Shown piece after piece: positions 17,002-26,431 of a DNA stretch of 64,000 nt. A model generated the notes under the pieces. That model made no database searches. It was not told where the DNA came from and saw only the letters and a program-made list of their open reading frames with translations. Source of the DNA: Roseisalinus antarcticus (GTDB lineage: Bacteria > Pseudomonadota > Alphaproteobacteria > Rhodobacterales > Rhodobacteraceae); the NCBI RefSeq assembly GCF_900172355.1, contig NZ_FWFZ01000008.1, forward strand, positions 124,001 to 188,000, in the 5' to 3' direction. The position numbers and the translations under genes are program-made. Position 1 is the stretch's first letter. Every line of letters begins with the position of its first letter.

Positions 17002-17055
17002 GGGGACGCCGGACGACGCTCGCGCGTGCCGCGCATCGCCCCGCCCGCCGTCCCG
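17002..17055. repeat. Convergent-gene palindromic element, copy B
   Basis: Second copy of the element at 13715-13763: GGACGACGCTCGCGC on the left, GCGCATCGCCCCGCCC on the right, bracketed by GGGACG and CGTCCC. It lies between the convergent DUF815 and nlpD-like genes, again at a place where a two-way terminator would be expected. No U-tract is present on either side. Confidence 0.6.
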
Positions 17056-17094
17056 CAGGGCGCAGGTCCGACGGGCGGCTCGGGGCCGGGCGTG

Positions 17095-18279
17095 TCAGGG
17101 CAGAAGGCCGGTGGGGTCGACGCTTTGCAGCCCTTCGCGGGTCTCGAAGTGCAGGTAGCTCGGGTCGCCGGCGGGCACCCGTGCCAAGGTCTGGCCCTGG
17201 GTGACCTGCTGGTCCTTTGCCACCGCGATGTCGGTGATGTTCACGTAGACCGTCAACAGGTTGTCCGGGTGGCGCACCACGATGATCGAGGCGCCGTCGG
17301 TGTCCTGGGTGATCGCCGCGACCGTGCCGGCTGCCGCCGCCTTGACCGCCGTGCCGGCGGGGGCGGAGATGTCGATGCCCTCATTCCGGCCCCGGCTGTA
17401 GGCCCGGATGATCGAGCCCTGCACCGGATAGGCCAGGCGGGCGTTCGAGGCCTCGGCCGTGCGGTCAGACCCGAGGTCGGGCGTGTCGGGGGCCTCGGGC
17501 TCCACGGCGGCGGGGGTCGGGGTTTCGTCGGGCAGCGGGGCGGACGCCGAGGGCGGCAGCGGCGTTGGGCTGCCCGCGCCGGGGATCGGCGGGCCGCTGC
17601 TTGCGGGCGCGGCGGCGGCGCCGCCGGCCTGGGGCACCATCAATTGCTGCCCTTCGCGAATCGAGAGGTCGGGGCCGAGGCCGTTCCATTCGGCGATGGC
17701 GCGGACCGGCACGCCGTAGAGGCGCGAAATCGAATAGACGGTCTCTCCGCGCCGGACCGTGTGGCGCAGGGGCTCGGGGCCCGGCGCCGGCGCCGTCGTT
17801 GGCGGCGGGCTGGTCGTGCCCTGTGGACCGGCGCGGTCGATGGCGGCGGAGGCGAGTTCCGTCACGTCGATGCCGCCGGTGCCCGGCTGTGCCGCGGTGC
17901 CCGGCCCCGCGCCGTCCGCGATGCGCGAGGGCAGGGCGATGAGCTCGTTGGGGCGCAGCGGGGTTCCGGGCTCTATCCCGTTGAAGCGGGCCAGCTCGGC
18001 CGGATTGAGCCCAAGGCGGGCGGCGATGGAGTCCACCGTCTCGCCGCGCCGGGCCAGCACAACCTGGTTGTTGGGATAGGAGATGACACCCCGCGCGTCG
18101 GGCTGGGGCCGTGCGGGCACGTCGGCGGCCGCGGCGCTGGTGTCGAAGGCATTGCCCATCCCGCGCATGTCCAGATCGACCCGCCCGTCCTTGCAGGCCG
18201 CGAGCGCCAGGACGCTGGTCATCAACCCAATCTGCGCGGCCCGGGTGGCAGTGGGCCAAACTCTGTCGGTCTTCGGCAT
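17095..18279 (-). CDS. NlpD-like lipoprotein: two LysM domains and a degenerate M23 domain
   Basis: 394 residues. Lipoprotein signal with lipobox LALAAC (Cys29). LysM 1 spans about residues 60-115 (VLARRGETVDSIAARLGLNP) and LysM 2 about 172-217 (HTVRRGETVYSISRLYGVPV). The C-terminal LytM/M23 domain has lost most zinc ligands: the usual HxGxD reads NEGID and the HLHFE motif reads YLHFE. That fits an amidase activator of the NlpD/EnvC type rather than an active peptidase. Start ATG at 18279. It follows pcm and surE on the same strand, the order seen in enterobacteria (surE-pcm-nlpD). Confidence 0.88.
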   Translation of the reverse strand: MPKTDRVWPTATRAAQIGLMTSVLALAACKDGRVDLDMRGMGNAFDTSAAAADVPARPQPDARGVISYPNNQVVLARRGETVDSIAARLGLNPAELARFNGIEPGTPLRPNELIALPSRIADGAGPGTAAQPGTGGIDVTELASAAIDRAGPQGTTSPPPTTAPAPGPEPLRHTVRRGETVYSISRLYGVPVRAIAEWNGLGPDLSIREGQQLMVPQAGGAAAAPASSGPPIPGAGSPTPLPPSASAPLPDETPTPAAVEPEAPDTPDLGSDRTAEASNARLAYPVQGSIIRAYSRGRNEGIDISAPAGTAVKAAAAGTVAAITQDTDGASIIVVRHPDNLLTVYVNITDIAVAKDQQVTQGQTLARVPAGDPSYLHFETREGLQSVDPTGLLP

Positions 18280-18340
18280 CTGTCTCGTCCCCAACTCGTC
18301 TGCGCCCCGTTCGTCGGGGCGTCCTGTTCCGTGGCGTCGT

Positions 18341-18979
18341 TCAGTCCTGTCCCAGCCCCTCGACGAGGGGCACGAAGCGCACCGCCCGAAGCTCCTGATA
18401 ATCGAACCCGGCCTCTGTGCGGGTCACCCGGATCAGGGCCTGGACAGTGTCGGACTGTCCGACCGGCAGAACCATGATACCGCCAACGCGCAGCTGGGCC
18501 AATAGGGGGCCGGGCGGGTCCTCGGCGGCGGCCGTCACGAGGATGCGGTCGAAGGGCGCCTGCTCCACCAGCCCGCGGCTGCCGTCGGCGGTCATCGCGG
18601 TGATGTTGACCAGCCCCTGGGCGTCGAAGATCGCCTGCGCGGCCTGAACCAGCCGCTTGTGGCGGTCGACGGTGTAGACCCGCCGGGCGAGATGGCTGAG
18701 GATCGCGGCCTGGTAGCCGGAGCCGGTGCCGATCTCGAGCACCTTGTCGCGCGGGGCCACGTCCAGCGCCTGGGTCATCAGCCCGACCACGGACGGCTGC
18801 GAGATGGTCTGGCCGCAGGCGATCGGCAGCGGCATGTCCTCGTAGGCGCGGTCGGTGAAGAAGCCGGTGACGAAGGCCTTGCGATCGACCCCCTCCATCG
18901 CGGTCAGGACACGGGCATCGGTGACCCCGCGAGAGCGCAGCGCGAAAAGGAACTGCATCTTGCGTTCCGCGTCCTCCAT
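18341..18979 (-). CDS. pcm: Protein-L-isoaspartate O-methyltransferase
   Basis: 212 residues. Repairs isoaspartyl damage using SAM. Diagnostic regions are [20 protein letters not shown] (substrate loop), [20 protein letters not shown] (SAM motif I) and [12 protein letters not shown] at 18979 overlaps the surE stop by one base (TGATG); GTG at 18982 is an alternative start. Cytoplasmic. Co-transcribed with surE. Confidence 0.95.
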   Translation of the reverse strand: MEDAERKMQFLFALRSRGVTDARVLTAMEGVDRKAFVTGFFTDRAYEDMPLPIACGQTISQPSVVGLMTQALDVAPRDKVLEIGTGSGYQAAILSHLARRVYTVDRHKRLVQAAQAIFDAQGLVNITAMTADGSRGLVEQAPFDRILVTAAAEDPPGPLLAQLRVGGIMVLPVGQSDTVQALIRVTRTEAGFDYQELRAVRFVPLVEGLGQD

Positions 18980-19764
18980 CACCGCAGCGCGTCCTCCAGC
19001 GCCGCGAGCCGGTCATGAGCGGTCAGGTCGGCCCGCATCGGGGTGATCGAGACATAGCCCTCGAGGTTCAGCGCCGCGTCGGTGCCGGGCGGGGCCGGGC
19101 TGCGCTGATCGCCGCCGCGCATCCACAGGAACTTGCGGCCGGAGGGCGAGATCTGTGCCTCGACCGTGTGATGGACACCGGCGCGGATGCCCTGGGGGGC
19201 GGCGGCGAGGCCCTTGACCTCGGCCGCGGGGATCGGCGGGAAATTGACGTTGTAGAAGATCGTGTGATCGCCCGAGGCCCAGGCGTCATGGGCAAGCAGC
19301 CGGCGGACGGTCTCGGCGCCGTGGGTGCGGGCGGCCTCGAACGGGTCGTCGAGCCTGGCGTTGCCGGGACCGTAGAACTGGCTGAGCGCGATCGACGGGA
19401 CGGACTGGAGCGCACCCTCGAGCGCCGCACCGAGGGTGCCGGAATAAAGCGCGTTCTCGGCGGAATTGTTGCCCCGGTTCACGCCCGAGAGGATCAGGTC
19501 GGGGCGCGTATCGCCCAGCACGTCGTGCAGGCCCGCCAGCACGCAATCGGCGGGAGATCCTTCGGCGGCGAAACGGCGGGGGCCCAGCTCGGCGATCATT
19601 GTGGGGTGGGTGTAGCTTATCATGTGGGCGACGCCCGATTGCTCGAACGCCGGCGCGACGGTCCAGACCTCGCCCCCGTCGCCGGCGATCTCGCGGGCGA
19701 TGGCGTCCAGGACCTCGAGCCCCGGCGCGTTGATGCCGTCGTCGTTGGTGATGAGTATGCGCAT
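18979..19764 (-). CDS. surE: 5'/3'-nucleotidase SurE
   Basis: 261 residues. The family start [19 protein letters not shown] contains the metal-binding DD pair; [20 protein letters not shown] provides the metal/phosphate-binding Ser and Asn. SurE removes phosphate from nucleoside monophosphates in stationary phase. Start ATG at 19764 with AGGGACAGG upstream. First gene of surE-pcm-nlpD-like. Confidence 0.96.
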   Translation of the reverse strand: MRILITNDDGINAPGLEVLDAIAREIAGDGGEVWTVAPAFEQSGVAHMISYTHPTMIAELGPRRFAAEGSPADCVLAGLHDVLGDTRPDLILSGVNRGNNSAENALYSGTLGAALEGALQSVPSIALSQFYGPGNARLDDPFEAARTHGAETVRRLLAHDAWASGDHTIFYNVNFPPIPAAEVKGLAAAPQGIRAGVHHTVEAQISPSGRKFLWMRGGDQRSPAPPGTDAALNLEGYVSITPMRADLTAHDRLAALEDALR

Positions 19765-19901
19765 GACCTGTCCCTGGCGATGTGCTGCCTTCCTATGCGA
19801 GGGGGGCGCGGGCGGCAAGCGGCCCCGGGCTGGCGGTCGGCCCGCCCACCCACCCCCGCCCGCCAGCCCGGCGCCGTGGCGAGGGCAGGGCTGATGGGCG
19901 A

Positions 19902-20543
19902 TCAGGTCAGGATTTCGGGCAGCAGGCGGCCGGCTTCGGCGGCGGGTGTGGCGAGCGTGTCGCGGTCCTCTCCGGGGTGGAACCGGGCGCGGGTCGCCGT
20001 CGCCATGGGCTGTGGGGTCAGCACCCGGACCAGCGGGCCGGTGCGCTGGCTTTCCGCTTGCCAGCTGCGGGCGAGGGCGATCTGGGCCGCCTTGGTGGTG
20101 CCATAGGCCCCGTAGAACGCCTCGCCCCCCCGAGGATCATCGAGAAAGACCGCGCGGCCCGTCTGACCCAGAAGCGGCGCGACATAGCCGATCAGCCGGG
20201 CCGTCGCAGTCACGTTGACGGCCAGGGATTTCTCGAAATCCTTGGTGCCGATGTGACCCGCCGGCGCCAGGGGCGCGGCATGGACCGCCGTGTGCACCCA
20301 GAGATCGAGGGCCTGCCAGCGATCGTGGATCGACCGGCAGAGCTGCTGCATCGCCGCGTCCACGGTCACGTCCATCGGGGCCAGCGTCGCCTCGCCGCCG
20401 GCCTCTCGGACGGCATCGTCAAGCTCTTCGAGCGCACCGACGGTGCGGGCGCAGGCGACGATGTGGTGGGTCGGCGCGAGGGCGCGGGCGAGGGCCGCGC
20501 CGAGCCCGCGCGACGCACCGGTGATAAGGGCGGTCTGTGACAT
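19902..20543 (-). CDS. Short-chain dehydrogenase/reductase
   Basis: 213 residues, short for the family. The cofactor motif is [19 protein letters not shown] and the catalytic YxxxK reads YGTTK ([19 protein letters not shown]). The usual catalytic serine position reads AVFLDDPRG, so Ser appears to be replaced; activity is uncertain. NAD(P) preference is not clear. Start ATG at 20543 with AAAGGGA upstream. Confidence 0.85.
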   Translation of the reverse strand: MSQTALITGASRGLGAALARALAPTHHIVACARTVGALEELDDAVREAGGEATLAPMDVTVDAAMQQLCRSIHDRWQALDLWVHTAVHAAPLAPAGHIGTKDFEKSLAVNVTATARLIGYVAPLLGQTGRAVFLDDPRGGEAFYGAYGTTKAAQIALARSWQAESQRTGPLVRVLTPQPMATATRARFHPGEDRDTLATPAAEAGRLLPEILT

Positions 20544-20574
20544 GGCGTCCCTTTGGCGCGGGCGGCGCCCGGGG

Positions 20575-21132
20575 TCAAGCCTCGCTGGCGTTGTGTCGCT
20601 GCGCGATCTCGGCCAGCCCCGCGGCGATGTCGCCGCGGGCGCCGATCCAGGCGGCGAAGCGGGGGAAATCCTCGGCCATGGACTCGAGTGACATGGCCGT
20701 GACGTGGGACTTGCCCGCCAGGAAGGTTTCGATATTTGCGGTCACGGTCGCCACATAGTCCCGGGCGAGGTCGATCCGCTCCAGCTCTTTCGTCTTCCAC
20801 GCCGCCCCCAGCAGGATGCCGTTGCGATAGGCGGCCAGAATCCCGGGGTTCCGGCGCCGGGCAAAGCTGCGGGCGACGGCCTCGGGGTCGCGGGTCAGGT
20901 GGACATAGGCGGCCCGGTCGCCCCAGCGCTGCTCCAGCCGCCCCAGAAACCACGCCAGGCGGTTGTCGACCTCGATATGGCCCGGCGCATAGTCGAGCCG
21001 CGCCGGGCCTGTCAGGTGGCTGCGGCTTTCGTGGGCGGCGGTGTGCGAGGTCAGATGCCCGCAGGCCCGCGCCAGCGTGGTGGAGCCGCAGCGCCCGGTA
21101 TTGAGCACGAAGATGTTGCGAGGAAAGCTCAT
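20575..21132 (-). CDS. Sulfotransferase-like P-loop protein
   Basis: 185 residues. The N-terminus RNIFVLNTGRCGSTTLARAC matches the 5'-phosphosulfate loop of PAPS sulfotransferases, and AAYVHLTRDPEAVARSFARR matches the 3'-phosphate (R-D-P) site. It is shorter than typical enzymes, with no signal peptide. The acceptor is unknown. It lies 31 bp upstream of the SDR gene on the same strand and may be co-expressed. Confidence 0.7.
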   Translation of the reverse strand: MSFPRNIFVLNTGRCGSTTLARACGHLTSHTAAHESRSHLTGPARLDYAPGHIEVDNRLAWFLGRLEQRWGDRAAYVHLTRDPEAVARSFARRRNPGILAAYRNGILLGAAWKTKELERIDLARDYVATVTANIETFLAGKSHVTAMSLESMAEDFPRFAAWIGARGDIAAGLAEIAQRHNASEA

Positions 21133-21169
21133 CGTCGCGAGCCTAGCCCGCCGAAATGGCGCTGAAAAG

Positions 21170-21427
21170 TCAGCCCGCGGGCATTGTCAGGACAAGTTGT
21201 CCGGCCCGTTGCGCGATCACAACCCGGGTGTCGTCGATCGCCACGACCTGGCCCTCGGGCGTGGACTCGCCGGGGGCGACCGTCGCGATCTCGCCGTCGC
21301 GGTAGCGCAACAGCGCACTCGGCCCCTCTGGCCCGTCGATGAGGCCGATCAGGGCGGTTGCGCTCAGGTCGAGGGCCTGCGGCTCTGTCGCGGCGCGGGC
21401 GGTGTCGGCGTTGCTGTCGTCGTCCAT
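21170..21427 (-). CDS. Hypothetical protein, small beta-rich
   Basis: 85 residues. An acidic N-terminus (MDDDSNADTARAATEP) precedes a compact domain with LIGLIDGPEGPSALLRYRDG, IATVAPGESTPEGQVVAI and RVVIAQRAGQLVLTMP, which recalls the beta-barrel of GspC/PilP-like pilotin domains; that similarity is weak. ATG at 21427 with AAGAGAAGA upstream. No signal peptide, so cytoplasmic. Confidence 0.6.
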   Translation of the reverse strand: MDDDSNADTARAATEPQALDLSATALIGLIDGPEGPSALLRYRDGEIATVAPGESTPEGQVVAIDDTRVVIAQRAGQLVLTMPAG

Positions 21428-21611
21428 GGTCTTCTCTTGGCGTTGGAACGCGGGCGGGGGGCCAGAGACGACCCCCCGCGCCGGGGAGAAGGCGGCATAT
21501 GGGCGGCATGGGACGGGGACGAAAGTCAGAATGCTGCACTGCAGCAAAACCCTGCCGAGTGGGGCGGGGAAACCGGCCGACGGCCGACTGGCAAAAGGCT
21601 GAGCGCCGGCG

Positions 21612-23069
21612 CTATTCGGCGGCGGACTTCATCCGGAAGCCCTGCTCGATCATGTCGGCGGGCTCCACGGGGTATTCCCCCGAGAAACAGGCATCGCAAT
21701 ATTGCGGCTCGGCCGGGTTGCGGCCGTTCGCCTCGCCCACGGCCCGGTAGAGACCGTCGAGCGTGATGAAGCGCAGGCTGTCGACCTGCAGATGGCTGCG
21801 CATTTCCTCTTCGCTCATGGTGGCGGCGAGGAGCTTTTCGCGCTGCGGCGTGTCGACACCGTAGAAACAGGGCCAGGCGGTCGGCGGCGAGGCGATGCGG
21901 AAATGAACCTCGCGCGCGCCGGCATCCAGGATCATCTCCTTGATCTTGCGGCTGGTCGTGCCGCGCACCACCGAGTCGTCGACCAGAACCACCCGCTTGC
22001 CCTTGATGAGCGCCCGGTTGACGTTGAGCTTGAGGCGCACGCCCATGTTGCGGATCTGCTCGGTCGGCTCGATGAAGGTGCGGCCCATGTACTGGTTGCG
22101 GATGATGCCCATGCCGTAGGGGATGCCGCTTTGCTGGCTGTACCCGATGGCGGCGGGCGTCCCGCTGTCGGGCACCGGACAGACCAGATCGGCCTCGACC
22201 GGCGCCTCGCGGGCCAGCTCCTTGCCGATCGCCTCGCGGGTCTCGTAGACCGAGCGGCCGCCGAGGATCGAATCGGGACGGGAGAAATACACGTGCTCGA
22301 AGATGCAGAAGCGCGAACGGCGGGGGCGGAAGGGACGCAGGCTCTCGACGCCCTTCTCGGAGATCACCACCATCTCGCCCGGGTCGATCTCGCGCACGAA
22401 GTCGGCGCCGATGATGTCGAGCGCACAGGTCTCGGAGGCCAGCGCCCAGCCGTCGCCAAGCTGGCCGAGCACGAGCGGGCGCACGCCCAGCGGATCACGC
22501 ACGCCGATGAGCTTGGTGCGGGTCATGGCGACGACCGAGAACGCGCCTTCGACCCGGCGCAGGGCGTCTTCCATCCGGTCCGGGATGGATTTCTGCAGGG
22601 AGCGCGCCATCAGGTGGATGATGCATTCGCTGTCCGAGGACGACTGGAAGATCGAGCCGCGGTCGATCAGTTCGCGGCGCAGGGCGTTGGCGTTGGTGAT
22701 GTTGCCGTTGTGGGCGATGGCGGCGCCACCCATGGCGAACTCGCCGAAGAAGGGCTGGACGTCGCGGATCGCGGTCTGGCCCTTGTTGCCGGCGGTGGAA
22801 TAGCGGACGTGCCCGATCCCGATGGATCCGGGCAGCATCGCCATCGTCGCGGGATCGGTGAAATTGTCGCGCACATAGCCGAAGCGCCGCACCGACTGGA
22901 ACCCGGTCTCGGGGTCGTGGGTGACGATCCCGCCGGCCTCTTGCCCGCGATGTTGCAGGGCGTGCAGGCCGAGGGCCACGAAGTTCGCCGCGTCGGTCAC
23001 GCCGACAACGCCGAATACGCCGCATTCCTCCTTGAGTTTGTCGTCGTCAAAGGGATGGGCGGGTGGCAT
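21612..23069 (-). CDS. purF: Amidophosphoribosyltransferase PurF
   Basis: 485 residues. First step of purine synthesis: PRPP plus glutamine to phosphoribosylamine. An N-terminal propeptide ends before the nucleophile Cys16 (KLKEECGVFGV). The Ntn amidotransferase half has GLHALQHRGQEAGGIV and GIGHVRYSTAGNKG; the PRPP motif is KRVVLVDDSVVRGTTSRKI. Start ATG 23069 gives the expected short propeptide, though no strong ribosome binding site is visible. Confidence 0.97.
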   Translation of the reverse strand: MPPAHPFDDDKLKEECGVFGVVGVTDAANFVALGLHALQHRGQEAGGIVTHDPETGFQSVRRFGYVRDNFTDPATMAMLPGSIGIGHVRYSTAGNKGQTAIRDVQPFFGEFAMGGAAIAHNGNITNANALRRELIDRGSIFQSSSDSECIIHLMARSLQKSIPDRMEDALRRVEGAFSVVAMTRTKLIGVRDPLGVRPLVLGQLGDGWALASETCALDIIGADFVREIDPGEMVVISEKGVESLRPFRPRRSRFCIFEHVYFSRPDSILGGRSVYETREAIGKELAREAPVEADLVCPVPDSGTPAAIGYSQQSGIPYGMGIIRNQYMGRTFIEPTEQIRNMGVRLKLNVNRALIKGKRVVLVDDSVVRGTTSRKIKEMILDAGAREVHFRIASPPTAWPCFYGVDTPQREKLLAATMSEEEMRSHLQVDSLRFITLDGLYRAVGEANGRNPAEPQYCDACFSGEYPVEPADMIEQGFRMKSAAE

Positions 23070-23283
23070 GTGTTGGGACAACGGCGGCAGGCTCCGAATC
23101 CACGTCAGGACAGCTTCGGCCCCTCCCTTAGGCGCTCTGCGGCCGAGTGTCACGAAACTATCAAGAAAGACTTGCCATCGCCGGGGCCGTTGGGTCCCGA
23201 CTGCCGCAGAAACCGGCAGGACGGTTTTTCGGCAGCCGGGGTCTGTCCCCGTCCCGCCTCCTGCGGCGGTCGGGGAAGGTGGG

Positions 23284-23451
23284 TCAGCGGCGCGACAGCA
23301 GGGCGCGGGCGGTCCGGGCGCGGATGCGGCGGCCCTGGCTGATGTAGTGGGCGGTGTCGATGGAGCCGTCGGGGCGGCGGCGGATCTGCGGGTCGGCGGG
23401 AATGATCGCGGCGCGGGGGGCGGTGTGGGTCGGGTTGATCCTGCGGGTCAT
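23284..23451 (-). CDS. Small basic hypothetical protein
   Basis: 55 residues, strongly basic: TRRINPTHTAPRAAIIPADP, RRRPDGSIDTAHYISQGR and a C-terminus rich in Arg. The RPDGSIDTxHY segment looks conserved in small alphaproteobacterial proteins as I remember them, but I cannot name the family. ATG at 23451 has AGGAAAG 9 nt upstream. The 214 bp between it and purF hold no other gene. Confidence 0.5.
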   Translation of the reverse strand: MTRRINPTHTAPRAAIIPADPQIRRRPDGSIDTAHYISQGRRIRARTARALLSRR

Positions 23452-23614
23452 GGTCTGTCTTTCCTGTCGGAGTGGGTCTGATGGTTCCACCTTGCCCGGC
23501 GCGGCGGGCCCGCGCTTGAAGGCGGTCTTGAGCTTTGCTTGAGACGGCCTTGGTTTTCGCTGCCATCGGGGGAGTTTTCCTTGAGGCCGTGCCCCCAGCC
23601 GTCATACTGCCGCG

Positions 23615-24838
23615 ATGATCTATCGTTTTGCCGATTGCGTTCTGGACACCGAGACCCATGCATTCCGGCGGGCGGGCGAGGCCGTGCACCTGGAGCCGCA
23701 GGTGTTCGAACTGATCCGGCTTCTGGCCATGGCCGATGGCGGCCTCGTGGCGCGGGACCGCATCGTCGAGGCGGTCTGGGGCGGCCGGGTCGTGTCGGAG
23801 GCGACGATCTCCAGCCGGATCAATGCCGCGCGCCGGGCGACGGGCGACAGCGGGCGTGCGCAGCGCATTATCCGCACCGTCACCCGGCTGGGCCTGCAAC
23901 TCGCCGTGCCTGTGACCTGCGACGGGGCGGCGCCCTCGGCCGCGCCCCTGCCGCAGGCCACGCCCGCGCCGCCCGAGACCGGCCCGGTGCGACTGGTGGC
24001 CGCAGCCGACGGCACCAGCATCGCCTGGAGCGCGTCGGGCACCGGGCCGCCCCTGCTGCGGGCGGGGCATTGGCTGTCGCACCTGGAGATGGACGCCGAA
24101 AGCCCGGTCTGGGGGCCATTGCTGGCGCGGCTGGGGGCGGGCCGGCGGCTGATCCGCTACGACCAGCGCGGCACGGGCCTGTCGGACCGCGCCGCCCGGC
24201 GCTTTGCGACGGAGGATTTCGCCGGGGACATGGCGGCGGTCGCCGGCGCCGCGAGCCCGGATGAGCCGGTCGCCATCTTCGCCGCGTCGCAGAGCGTGGC
24301 CCATGCGGTGTCCTTTGCCGCGGCGCACCCGACCCGTGTCAGCCGGATGATCTTCTGGGGCGGCTTCGCGCGGGGGCCCGGTGAACGCGGCGCGGGCGCA
24401 GCGGCCATGGGCGCCGGGCTGGCCGAGATGATCCGCAATGGCTGGGGCCGGGCAAGCTCGCCCTTCATGAAGTCGGTCGCCAGCCTCTTCATGCCCGGTG
24501 CCACGCCGGCGCAGCTGGCGGATTTCGTCGCGATCCAGCTCGCCTCCGCCGACCCCGAGACCGCGGTGGCGCTGCGGCAATCGATGGAGCGCGTGAACGT
24601 GACCGAACGGCTGGCGCAGGTGCGCTGCCCGGTCCTCGTGGCTCACGCCACCGACGATGCGCTGCACCCTCTGGAGGAGGGGCGGATCCTGGCCGCGGGC
24701 ATCCCGGACGCCGAGTTCCTGGCGCTTGCGGGCGACAGCCACGTTCCGCTGCCGCAAAGCGCGGCGTTCGGGCGGCTGATGGATGCGGTGGACGGGTTTC
24801 TCGGGCGCGACTGGGGGCGCGACTGGGGGCGCGACTGA
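23615..24838 (+). CDS. Fusion of OmpR-type winged helix and alpha/beta hydrolase
   Basis: 407 residues. Residues 1-100 are an OmpR/CadC-type DNA-binding domain (VHLEPQVFELIRLLAMADGG, RDRIVEAVWGGRVVSEATIS, RIIRTVTRLGLQL). Residues about 127-395 are an alpha/beta hydrolase (LIRYDQRGTGLSD, acid loop AHATDDALHP, His in GDSHVPLP). The nucleophile elbow reads FAASQSVA, so the serine remains but both flanking glycines of GxSxG are lost. It ends in three copies of GRDW encoded by a 12-bp repeat. Such fusions are thought to sense a small molecule through the hydrolase fold (inference). Confidence 0.85.
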   Translation: MIYRFADCVLDTETHAFRRAGEAVHLEPQVFELIRLLAMADGGLVARDRIVEAVWGGRVVSEATISSRINAARRATGDSGRAQRIIRTVTRLGLQLAVPVTCDGAAPSAAPLPQATPAPPETGPVRLVAAADGTSIAWSASGTGPPLLRAGHWLSHLEMDAESPVWGPLLARLGAGRRLIRYDQRGTGLSDRAARRFATEDFAGDMAAVAGAASPDEPVAIFAASQSVAHAVSFAAAHPTRVSRMIFWGGFARGPGERGAGAAAMGAGLAEMIRNGWGRASSPFMKSVASLFMPGATPAQLADFVAIQLASADPETAVALRQSMERVNVTERLAQVRCPVLVAHATDDALHPLEEGRILAAGIPDAEFLALAGDSHVPLPQSAAFGRLMDAVDGFLGRDWGRDWGRD

Positions 24839-24892
24839 CGGGCCGGGCCGCGCGGGGCGGCCCCGGACGCCGCCCCGGACGCCGCCCCGGGG
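24803..24892 (+). repeat. Two short 12-bp tandem repeats
   Basis: GGGCGCGACTGG is repeated three times at the 3' end of the fusion gene (24803-24837), giving the GRDWGRDWGRD tail. Right after the stop a second 12-bp unit, CCCCGGACGCCG, is repeated about 2.5 times (24863-24892). Both are likely replication-slippage products and could vary in copy number between strains. Confidence 0.8.
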
Positions 24893-24993
24893 GTGGCAAC
24901 GTTGTCGCAGGCGGCTGACATGGCTGGCCCGCCCCCTACCTTCTGCGCAACACCGGGACCCGGTCGGGACCGACGCAATGAAAGGGACGCAAA

Positions 24994-26427
24994 ATGGACA
25001 CCTTCCTGGGCTTCGACGCATTGATGCTGGCGCGGATCCAGTTTGCGTTCACCGTGGCCTTCCACTTCATCTTCCCCGCGTTCTCGATCGGCCTGGCCAG
25101 CTACTTGGCGGTGCTCAACGGGATGTTTCTCTGGACGAAGGACGAAGCCTACCTGCGCCTGTTCAAGTACTGGGTGAAGATCTTCGCGATCTCGTTCGCC
25201 ATGGGGGTCGTGTCGGGCATCGTGATGTCCTACCAGTTCGGCACCAACTGGTCGGTATTCTCCGACCGGACCGGGCCGGTCCTGGGCCCGCTGATGGCCT
25301 ACGAGGTGTTGACCGCGTTCTTCCTTGAGGCCGGGTTCCTGGGCATCATGCTCTTCGGTCGCGAACGTGTGGGTCCGACGCTGCATATGGTCGCGACGCT
25401 GATGGTCGCCGTGGGAACCGCGGTCTCGGCGACCTGGATCCTGGCGGTGAACTCCTGGATGCAGACGCCGCAGGGCTACGGCATCAACGAGGTGGGGCAG
25501 TTCGTGCCCGAGGATTGGTGGGCGATCATCTTCAACCCCTCCTTTCCTTACCGGTTGTCGCACACGCTGGCCGCGACCTACCTGACCACGGCCCTTGTCG
25601 TCGGCGGCGTGGGGGCCTGGCACCTGGCGCGCGGACGGCGCGAGAACAAGGGCGTGCGGACGATGTTCTCGATGGCGCTTTGGATGATCGCGGTCGCCGC
25701 GCCTCTGCAGATCGTCCTGGGCCACGAGCACGGGCTGAACACCTATGAATACCAGCCGACCAAGGTGCTTGCCATGGAGGGCCATTTCGAGAGCCACGAG
25801 GACGGCATCCCCCTCATCCTCTTCGGCATCCCCGACCAGGAGGCGGGCGTCATGCGCTACGAGGTCTCGATCCCCCATATCGGCGGGCCGATCCTCGAGA
25901 AGGGGTGGAACGCGTCGATGCCGGGCCTGGATACGGTGCCCGACGAGCTGGAGCCGCCGGTGGCCGTCGTGTTCTTTTCCTTCCGGGTGATGGTCGGCCT
26001 GGGGTTCGCCATGCTGGGGCTGGGGGTCTGGGGCCTCTGGGCGCGCTACCGAGGGTATCTCTATCATGCGCCGTGGCTGCACCGGGCGGCGATGGTGATG
26101 GGGCCGTCGGGCTTCGTCGCCGTCATCGCGGGCTGGATCACGACCGAAGTGGGCCGGCAGCCCTATGTGGTCTACGGCCAGATGATGACCGCGGAGGCGA
26201 TCTCGCCCATCGGGGCGCAGGCGGTCGGGGCATCGCTGATGGCCTTCATCGTGATCTACTTCGCCGTCTTCGGCGCAGGGGTGGTCTATATCCTGCGGCT
26301 GATGGGCAAACCGCCCGAGCCGGGCGAACGCGGCCTGCGGTCCGAACCCGGGCCGATCCGAACCGCCGGCATCACGCCGGCCCCGCAACTGAGCGAGGCC
26401 GACGGCCCGCGGCAACCGGCGGAGTAA
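24994..26427 (+). CDS. cioA: Cytochrome bd-type ubiquinol oxidase subunit I (cyanide-insensitive type)
   Basis: 477 residues. Quinol oxidase subunit holding hemes b558, b595 and d in the inner membrane. The distal heme His is in FTVAFHFIFPAFSIGL, YRLSHTLAATYLTT and GWITTEVGRQPYVVYGQM are conserved. The quinol (Q) loop is short, the form found in CIO enzymes of pseudomonads and alphaproteobacteria. Start ATG 24994 after AAAGGGACGC. Forms an operon with cioB and a DUF2474 micro-gene. Confidence 0.95.
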   Translation: MDTFLGFDALMLARIQFAFTVAFHFIFPAFSIGLASYLAVLNGMFLWTKDEAYLRLFKYWVKIFAISFAMGVVSGIVMSYQFGTNWSVFSDRTGPVLGPLMAYEVLTAFFLEAGFLGIMLFGRERVGPTLHMVATLMVAVGTAVSATWILAVNSWMQTPQGYGINEVGQFVPEDWWAIIFNPSFPYRLSHTLAATYLTTALVVGGVGAWHLARGRRENKGVRTMFSMALWMIAVAAPLQIVLGHEHGLNTYEYQPTKVLAMEGHFESHEDGIPLILFGIPDQEAGVMRYEVSIPHIGGPILEKGWNASMPGLDTVPDELEPPVAVVFFSFRVMVGLGFAMLGLGVWGLWARYRGYLYHAPWLHRAAMVMGPSGFVAVIAGWITTEVGRQPYVVYGQMMTAEAISPIGAQAVGASLMAFIVIYFAVFGAGVVYILRLMGKPPEPGERGLRSEPGPIRTAGITPAPQLSEADGPRQPAE

Positions 26428-26431
26428 GCGC

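Noticed and set aside
23190-23240. Hairpin with T-run near AAACCGGCAGGACGGTTTTT as a terminator
   Set aside because: The T-run is on the plus strand, where no gene ends here; flanking genes are on the minus strand, so function is doubtful.
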